Below, in pieces: positions 57,188-64,000 of a stretch of 64,000 nucleotides of DNA (within the stretch, counting starts at the first letter, position 1; the number at the start of each line of letters is the position of its first letter). The position numbers and the translations under genes are program-made. Source of the DNA: Macrolepiota albuminosa (Eukaryota; Basidiomycota; Agaricomycetes; Agaricales; Agaricaceae); assembly GCA_027475525.1 (NCBI GenBank), contig JAMWFC010000067.1, positions 186,001 to 250,000 on the forward strand, written 5' to 3'. The notes beneath the pieces were generated by a model. The model searched no databases, was not told where the DNA came from, and saw nothing but the letters and a program-made list of their open reading frames with translations.

Positions 57188-60100
57188 CCCATACCCCCGG
57201 GCATCGAAGCCGAGGTCTGCCAAATTATTCGCTCCAAGATAGCGGCAGGTGTATACGAGCCTTCTAATTCGGCCTACCGCTCGAGGTGGTTCTGCGTACT
57301 AAAGAAAAACGGGAAGCTACGTATAGTTCACAGCCTAGAACCGCTAAACAAAGTCACCATTCGTCATTCAGGGGTACCGCCATTTCCCGATCACGTCGCT
57401 GAATCTTTCGCGGGACGAATATGTGGCGCTACCCTGGATTTGTACGTAGGCTATGACGAGCGCTTAATCCATCCTTCCTCTCGTGACTTGACGACATTTC
57501 AAACACCGTTTGGGGCGCTACAACTAGTCACACTTCCTATGGGATGGACAAACTCGGTACCGATATTTCACGACAATATTACATTTATCCTACAGCCCAA
57601 AATACCCCACCATGTGCTCAGTTTCATAGACGACGTAGGAGTTAAAGGCCCGAAGGATTGGCGGTTGGTGGATGGCAAGCCCGAAGTTCACCCGGAAAAT
57701 CCTAATATTCGCATGGCGCTATGGGAATTCTTTCAACTGGTTAACCGAGTACTTCAGCGCATGAAGTATTGTGGCGGGACGTTTTCAGGGCACAAGCTCG
57801 TTCTTTGCGCACCGCAGTTTAAAATTTTGGGGCACGTTTGCACGCCAGAAGGCAGGATTCCAGAAAAGAGCCGATTAGCGCTGTTGGAGAAATGGGGGGT
57901 CTGTCATAACCTCTCGGAAGTTCGCGCGTTCTTGGGCACTGTAGGGGTGCTGCGCATGTTCATACACCATTTTTCTCATCGCGCAAACGCCCTTAATCGC
58001 CTAACCCGTTCAGGGGTCCCCTTCGAATTCGGACCCGATCAAATCAATGCCCAGAAGGACTTAGTAAAGGCGCTACAGGAAGCGAAACCATTGGTACCCA
58101 TTGACTATACTACCGCCGATCCCGTTATACTTGCTGTTGACACATCATATATCGCCGTTGGCTTCTTCTTATGCCAGTGTGATAGCGCGAACCGGAAAAT
58201 CAGGTGCTACAATCGTTTCGGATCGATTACCCTTAACGACCGAGAATCGCGCTACAGTCAGCCCAAACTGGAATTATATGGACTGTTTTGAGCGTTCCAG
58301 GCGCTGCGCATGTATCTTATTGGGGTTCGAAACCTGATTGTCGAAGTGGACGCACGCTACATCAAAGGAATGCTTCAGAATCCAGACATTCAACCTTCGG
58401 CTAGCATGAATCGCTGGGTGGTAGCGATACTAATGTTCCACTTCGAGCTCGTGCATGTCAAAAGTGCGTTTCATGGACCTGATGGACTATCTAGGCGACC
58501 TAGGCAACCGGAGGACGAAGCGCTAGACGAAAGCGATAATGACGTATTTGACGACTGGATTGACCGGCTGCACGGTTTCATACATATTATTCAATTGCCT
58601 ATTACGGCCCTTCGCGAAGACCGACCTGTCTCGACCTGGCTACACCCTATCATTCCGTACCAACCTAATCCGTATCAGGCTCCATCGACTTTTTACACGG
58701 CCAGTATCTATAACGTCGCTAAGCCGCATAATGATCTAAAGATAGTCGAGGAACCAAGACCCTTACGGGAAGATAGTCGCAACCTTCCATATTCGGCGGT
58801 ACCTCGTAGCGCCAAGGCTAAGTCAGAAGACCAACGAGTTGATCAGGTTAGGAAATGGTTACAGGATTTGCGACGACCATCAGACCTTACGGACACGGAA
58901 TACGCCACCTTCATTCGATATGCAACGACTTTCTTTATGGTTGAAAATCGGCTTTGGCGACGAAATAGGTCTGGCGCGCACAAATTAGTAATCAAGCCAG
59001 AGGGCCGCGTCAGGATTTTGCGCGCTATGCATGATGACTTGGGACATCGAGGACTCTACGCGACGCGGGCGAATTTATTGGAACGCTTTTGGTGGCCTCA
59101 AGTTAGCGCCGATATCGCATGGTATATTCGTACTTGTCATCTTTGCCAAATCCAACAGATGCGCCAAGTCCTTATTCCCCCAACCGTAGCGACTCCAGCA
59201 CCCTTGTTCGGAAAGATATATATCGATACTATGCACATGCCCAAGTCGGGACGCTACAAGTACATTATCCAGGGAAGGTGTTCTTTGGTACATTGGCCGG
59301 AGTTCCGTATGCTCCAGCAGGAAAATACCGACGCTATAGCTAAGTGGCTCTTCAAAGATGTTATTTGCAGATGGGGAGCCCTTCACAAGATTGTTACAGA
59401 CAACGGAGCGCCAATAGTTAAGGCGCTTACCTACCTCGCGAAGAAATACAACATACAGCATATTCGGATCTCAGGATACAATAAACGCGCTAACGGTATA
59501 GTGGAAAGGCCACATTTTGACGTACGACAGGCGCTATTTAAGGCGGTAGACGGCGACGAAAGTCGCTGGAGCGAAGCGACTTATTCGGTCTTTTGGTCTG
59601 AACGAGTTACCGTACGGAAGAGGATGGGCTGCTCTCCCTACTACGCGGCGACTGGCACCCATCCCCTGCTTCCAGCAGACGTTGTGGAGGCAACATACCT
59701 ACAACCACCACCTAACTCAATCCTGTCCTCTACCGACCTTATTGCTAGGCGCGCTATTGACTTACAACGACGCATGGAGGATCTAGAGCGCCTACACGAG
59801 GTGGTATTTCAAGCTAGACGACAAGCCGCACTACGATTTGAAAGCGAGCATAGCGCTACTATTCGGGACTACAATTTTACAGCTGGCGCCTTAGTGCTAA
59901 TGCGCAACTCGAAAATCGAAGTTACCCATAACAAAAAGATGCGACCTCGATACCTAGGGCCCCTCATAGTCGTTTCCCGCAATAGGGGAGGAGCCTACGT
60001 ACTCTGCGAGCTGGACGGCTCGGTTTTGCATCGACCGGTAGCGGCGTTTCGACTCATTCCCTACTTAGCGCGTGAACACATTCCACTACCTTTGCCGGCG

Positions 60101-60193
60101 CTAGACATTGACACGGCCAAACTGCGAGAGCTTGAAGAGACTGAGTTGGTGGACGATGACGAAATCACCCCTGATGACGAAGAGGAACAATGA
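57188..60193 (+). pseudogene. Second Ty3/gypsy element, pol (RT, RNase H, integrase)
   Basis: Open from the gap edge (PIPPGIEAEVCQII), so the N-terminal part lies in the gap. RT: AGVYEPSNSAYRSRW, LRIVHSLEPLNKVT, FQTPFGALQLVTLPMGWTNS and the catalytic LSFIDDVGVKG. RNase H: PVILAVDTSYIAVGFF and YSQPKLELYGLF, then a TGA at 58289-58291 followed in frame by AFQALRMYL. The related element at 38200 has Arg in this place (GLMRALQ), so CGA to TGA is likely. Integrase: HDDLGHRG...CHLCQIQQ, YIDTMHM, IVTDNGAP and NGIVERPHFDVRQ; the C-terminal end is RYLGPLIVVSRNRGGAYVL. Ends in an acidic tail. GC-rich codon use, unlike the first element. No LTR was recognised downstream. Confidence 0.92.
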
Positions 60194-60334
60194 AAGACCA
60201 CGGAAAACGAGGCGCCAACGGTTAGCGCCCCCTGCTACAAACTTAAAACATGCGCGAGTAATCATGAAAAGGGTGCATAACTTGACGATACTAATACATG
60301 CGGCATTACCAAACTATATTTGACTACAAAAAGC
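60194..60334. other. Short interval after the second pol
   Basis: Contains 'aaaacatgcgcgagtaatcatg' and no recognisable LTR end. Confidence 0.4.
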
Positions 60335-61080
60335 TTAAGACAACGATGACGACCGCCGACGAGGACCCTTGACTCGCTCCTTGTGTCGCCTATAGGCGGG
60401 AGGAGCACCGGAAGGGGGACGAATGGCAGCGTTAGGCGGCGCGGGAGGAGCGACTGGAGGAGGAGGTGCGGGAGCGACTGGAGAAGGAAGTACGGGAGCG
60501 CGAGGAGGCACGGGAAGGGCGATTGTAGGTGGAGCGCGGGAAGGACCCGGGGGAGCGGCGGGACGAGTAGGGGACAAGTACCACCCGGCCTCGTCCAAGC
60601 GACGCTCTAAAGCTGTGAAAGGAACGATCACGCGGTCAAGCACGGCTCTGCTGGCGTTAAGGTTGACAAGAACCGGAAGAGGGAGCCAGGAAAGGCTCTA
60701 GAAAAGGGGCAGGGAGTTAGCTAACCAAAGCTGGGCGAAAGAGGGATATAGGTACTAACCAAACCCCCGGTCTCGCGGAGAAGACTATGAAGGCTCAACG
60801 CGGTACCAGTAATGGTCTCCTCCTACGACGAGCATAAGTATTCCCTAAAGCATGCGCTAATAAAGGGGTTTACGGTGACTAGGGACGGGTCTGTATCTAT
60901 CTCCCATTCGGCGGAGGCCGCTAGCAGGATCCGGTATCGGCGCACAAGGGTCAATATGTTGCTGTTCTCTTGCGGAAAGCCGCCGTCAGGCATTAACGCG
61001 AGGAAGCGCTCGAGGCGATCTAGGATGAGAGGCCGGTGAACGAGTACGGGGTCATCAAGAAGGAGGGAAGGTTCTGGCAT
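60335..61080 (-). CDS. Hypothetical protein, multi-exon, proline-rich C-terminus
   Basis: Not recognised. Exon-like segments: 61080-60823 (LLLDDPVLVHRPLILDRLERFLALMPDGG...) and about 60700-60335 (LNASRAVLDRVIVPFTALERRLDEAGWYL followed by a Pro/Ala-rich tail and RRRSSSLS). A plausible intron 3' end (ttttctag) lies just upstream of 60700 on the minus strand and a 5' site (gttagta) near 60760. An in-frame TAG after EYLCSS makes the join between segments uncertain. Convergent with the gypsy pol and adjacent to it, so it could belong to a transposon-associated gene set. Confidence 0.45.
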
Positions 61081-61426
61081 GATATGATACTAACCGGGTT
61101 AACAGCGCCAGAACCCATAAAATACCTCAAGCTACGTGCAGGGTCGCGGATACTTGGGAACTCTTACATGCGCAAAACAATCATGAGGGGGGGGGAAGGC
61201 AGTGATGCATTTCATATAACTACGACAAAAAGAAATCAACTAGCCAAAATCTGTCAGCCCGGTGGCGCCACGGAAAAGAAGGAGCCGACTTACATAAACA
61301 ACATGGAAGACGGACGAGCATCAAGGCCCGGGCAGAAGGAGAGGCCTGGGAGGCCTCCAGCCTTCAGTTGGACCGCGAAAAAGCCGGCCACCAGTAGACG
61401 AGCGGGGCGCCTAGCGGGGCAATGCG

Positions 61427-61836
61427 TTAGAAGGAAGAAAACAAGGTAATAAGGTAACGGACCAGGTAGTGACTCTCCTCCAGCAGCAACTCAAGACGCT
61501 CCTTCGTTTCCTTGGTCGCGATTTGCTTTATTGGGCGACTATCAGAAGAGAAGGAGGGCGAAAAAGGCAATAGCGCACCTGAAAAATCCGACTCCAGTTT
61601 TTCTCCATACCGAAACGGGTCAACGGCAGGTCATCGTTCCAGATCTCACAGGCCACACGAAGTAGCTGGCAGCGACGACCTAATTCCACGACTCCGTCGG
61701 TCAGTCCGGGGACGCCAACCGCTGGGTAGTGGTGGAAGAACGAGGTAGCGCGTTCCAGGAAAGTGGGGGGATCAATTACGACGTGAGCACGATCACAACG
61801 GGCGGTCCACACGATGCCGGTTGGGCTTTCCATCGC
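61427..61836 (-). CDS. Hypothetical protein, probably two exons
   Basis: Not recognised. Starts MESPTGIVWTARCDRAHVV at 61836 and includes FLERATSFFHHYPAVGVPG and LRVACEIWNDDLPLTRFG. A GT...AG interval of about 40 bases after WSRIFQ is likely an intron. The next segment (PIKQIATKETKERLELLLEE) reads well as a helical C-terminus to a TAA at 61427-61429, but the phase across the join is not settled. 'DRLERFLALMP' in the next gene and 'FLERATSFFHHYP' here are similar in pattern; the two may be related. Confidence 0.45.
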
Positions 61837-62360
61837 GAAGACTGATGAGATGCTGTCGAGGCATGGGCAATTTATAGGACTAGGACGGTGTTTCAACTAG
61901 CGACAGCGTGGGAGGGCACTTCTCAAGGGGCTTGGACCCTGACGCAGACACGAACCAATAGGATGCGCTGGAAACCATTTTAGGTCGCACAAAGAGGGAA
62001 TTAACCTTCAAGATCTAGCGCTTATAGCCACCATCACCGAATAACCACAAGCGATCAGTGGCACTCTATTTCTTATACATTAAAACTTCTTGCATGAATC
62101 GACTTATTTTGCTACAGACGATACCTATTTCTTCCTAGGCTGGTGCGATATTGGCTATTAGGTCGCGCTGGTAATAGGGGTTTTCTACGCCATGATGATT
62201 TACTGAGCGTTTCCCCTTTTTCTTACTTTGTATTTTGATTACTTACAAACTGACGATTTCGAAACAAGGGGAGGGGAGCGTTTATTTTGGTATGGCTATC
62301 ACAGACTACGTATCAAAATTTTCAAAGTCCACAAAAATTCGAAGCGCTACGGGCCGGCGA
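61837..62360. other. Intergenic region, nothing recognised
   Basis: No ORF of note and no repeat seen. Confidence 0.5.
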
Positions 62361-63952
62361 CTACGCATCAGACGCGGAGGGAGCGGGATCACCCAATGGA
62401 AGCAAGTCCCCGTCCTGAATGGCGTTACTCGCTTGCCACTCAAGCGCATCAGTGATGTCGTCATGGAGCTCAAGCAGGAGGAGCTCACGGCGCGCTAAGG
62501 TGGAGACACGAGGACGGAGGAGGGTGAGTTCGCTACCGACGGCGTCGGTCGCGTCCTCAATCTGGTGAAGTTGTTGATGGAGATCGGCGGCAGGACGAAG
62601 GGGAGTGACAGGATAAGAGAACTCATCCCCAAGCCAAGGATAGGCATCGCCGGAAACGCGCATGGCGGGGGGAGGAGTCCAAAAAGGATCGAACTTAGCG
62701 AAGGTCAGCGGAGAAACGAACCAACTAGGAAATGCAGACTTACTCGAACGGTTACGGGGGCACGGGGGGTCCATTCATGGCGCTCATTGCCTGGGGACAT
62801 GGCCCTAGCGGAAGAAAGGCGGATGCCGTAGGAAGGCAAGTACCTCCAGCGGCGGCGGCGCTCGCCCTGAGCTACTAGGGTCCCTTCGGACTCAGGCGCA
62901 GTAGAGGACTCGCGAGTACTGGGGAAAGAAGAGAGGCTACGAGGAGGGGTAAGAGATGGTGTAATAGGAAGGGCGACGGGGGAGGCGCTAGCCGCGACAG
63001 GCTCGGGAGCAGGGGTAGCGCCGGCAACAGACATTACGACATCTTCGGCGGGAGGGATATTCACGACAACCGGAAGCGAGGGAGTAGGGGAACTAGCGAC
63101 GAAGAGGTTAGCATCACCTGGCGAAGAAAACCCGAAGACTACGCACTGGTTACCACTGGGGCCACTCTGATAAGGGTTAGCGGCGAAAGAGGGAGTAATG
63201 CGAAGCAGAAGAGCGCGTACCGCCAACAGCGCATCGGTGTCGACTACAGGCCCAGCCTCATCGTCATCTTCGCCCTCGGCGTCCCTCTCGGTATCCTCGC
63301 CTTCATCAGTAGACGACTCGGTAGAAGACAAGACGACGGGAGTAGCAGGCGCTAGCTCCCGGCGCTTACCGGGACTCTTGCTAGGAGAGGCGACAATAGG
63401 CTTACGCTTCGAAGGGACGGGACGACGGGGAGAACGGGCAAAGGGGGCAGTCACGGTAGTACCATCTTGGGTGATGGGAAGCGCTAGGCTTGCAGCGCTA
63501 ATCACAGTGGGCTGATGAGTAGCGGCCAAATCGCGTTGCTGCAACACAAAGGCCCGGGCGTTACGAACTAAGACTGCGCGCTCGTAATTGCGCTGCATGA
63601 TAGCGTCCCTACCACGTTCGCGAGTACGAATCCCATTGAAGGCACAGCCCCGTTTCAACGCATCGCAACGGTAGCAGGGAAGAGAGGCGGTAGGAAACCA
63701 GCAACCCTCAGGATCGTTTTCAGACCAGCATTTATCGCACTGGGAAAGAAGTTAGCGACGTCATCAAACTTTCAGGGACAAACATGCACTTACCGCACCA
63801 ATCTTCGCCCTAAAGGCGCGGCGCTCCACGGGTGCCACCGTAACCTTCTTCTTAGCGCCGAGCACCTGGACACCAGCCGGGAGGCCGGTATCAATGACGG
63901 TAGTATCGCGACGAAGGCGCAGCAAATCACGAAGCTCCACGTCGGTAAACAT
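62361..63952 (-). CDS. Hypothetical protein with Zn2Cys6-like cysteine cluster, multi-exon
   Basis: Exon 1 at 63952-63794 (MFTDVELRDLLRLRRDTTV... ending KIGA), a 54-bp GT-AG intron, exon 2 from 63739. Exon 2 opens with CDKCWSENDPEGCWFP, then PCYRCDALKRGCAFNG: spacing C-x2-C-x8-C-x8-C-x2-C-x6-C, close to the Gal4-type binuclear zinc cluster (which has x6 after the second Cys). Then comes a basic helix (RERGRDAIMQRNYERA), a Ser/Pro/Ala-rich acidic region (EGEDTERDAEGEDDDEAG) and, after probable introns near 62815 and 62700, FDPFWTPPPAMRV and a helical end LHQQLHQIEDATDAVGSE. It could be a DNA-binding protein or a transposon-linked ORF; function is not established. Confidence 0.55.
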
Positions 63953-64000
63953 AGTTTGGTTGGGCGCCTAAGGAGGGCTCGATCAGGCGCTAGAGACAAG

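Noticed and set aside
60423..60701. Glycine-rich plus-strand ORF
   Set aside because: Antisense of the Pro/Ala-rich tail encoded on the minus strand.

Overview
This is a fungal nuclear sequence, most likely from an agaricomycete-type basidiomycete. The grounds are protein-coding genes with many 40-60 bp GT-AG introns, an aminoglycoside-phosphotransferase (APH) family protein of a form common in basidiomycetes, a RUS1/DUF647 gene, and a transposon set (LINE, Ty3/gypsy, Ngaro-type tyrosine-recombinase retrotransposon) of fungal character. The species is not identified. A 100-N gap at 57087-57186 shows that this is a scaffold.

Layout. (1) 1-5523: the 3' part of a LINE (endonuclease, reverse transcriptase, RNase H-like region, poly-A tail), cut by the window start. 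(2) 5524-28040: AT-rich, gene-poor DNA built from two large inverted-repeat pairs (5524-11030 with 13096-14800; 16256-19925 with 25580-28040). Solo LTRs of three families are inserted in it, once nested three deep. It also holds a 2.2-kb element of GC-rich hairpins and 60-bp repeats (8736-10976), whose empty site is visible in the opposite arm. (3) 28163-29913: a complete RUS1-family gene on the minus strand. (4) 30493-45650: a Ngaro-like retrotransposon with split direct repeats (A1...B1-A2-B2). A young 9.1-kb Ty3/gypsy element (34711-43809, minus orientation) has inserted into its tyrosine recombinase gene. (5) 45983-47714: an APH-family gene with three exons. (6) 48210-49311: a second, broken copy of the RUS1 5' end and of the divergent promoter. 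(7) 49312-55555: a long multi-exon gene encoding an unusual fusion: an N-terminal beta-grasp-like region, a RING-H2-like zinc finger, a von Willebrand A domain and a C-terminal ubiquitin-conjugating (E2) domain. (8) 55705-57186: LTR fragments and the gap. (9) 57188-60193: pol of a second Ty3/gypsy element, plus strand. (10) 60335-63952: minus-strand multi-exon genes of unknown function, one with Zn2Cys6-like cysteine spacing.

RUS1 and the E2 fusion gene were originally divergent neighbours. The junction between them (about 1.3 kb) is now present twice, as direct copies at about 29155-30447 and 48205-49505. They flank 17.8 kb that holds the Ngaro/gypsy nest and the APH gene. Only copy 1 keeps a whole RUS1 gene and only copy 2 keeps a whole E2 gene. 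In copy 1 about 225 bp of the promoter is inverted and E2 exon 1 is lost.

An assembly caution: twelve tandem duplications with a period of exactly 77 bp occur in unrelated contexts across the window. Each shifts the reading frame by 2. They most likely are unmerged k-mer overlaps (k=77), so several 'broken' ORFs are probably intact in the organism. Genuine decay is also visible: premature stops in Ngaro and gypsy genes fall where CGA arginine codons are expected to have become TGA.
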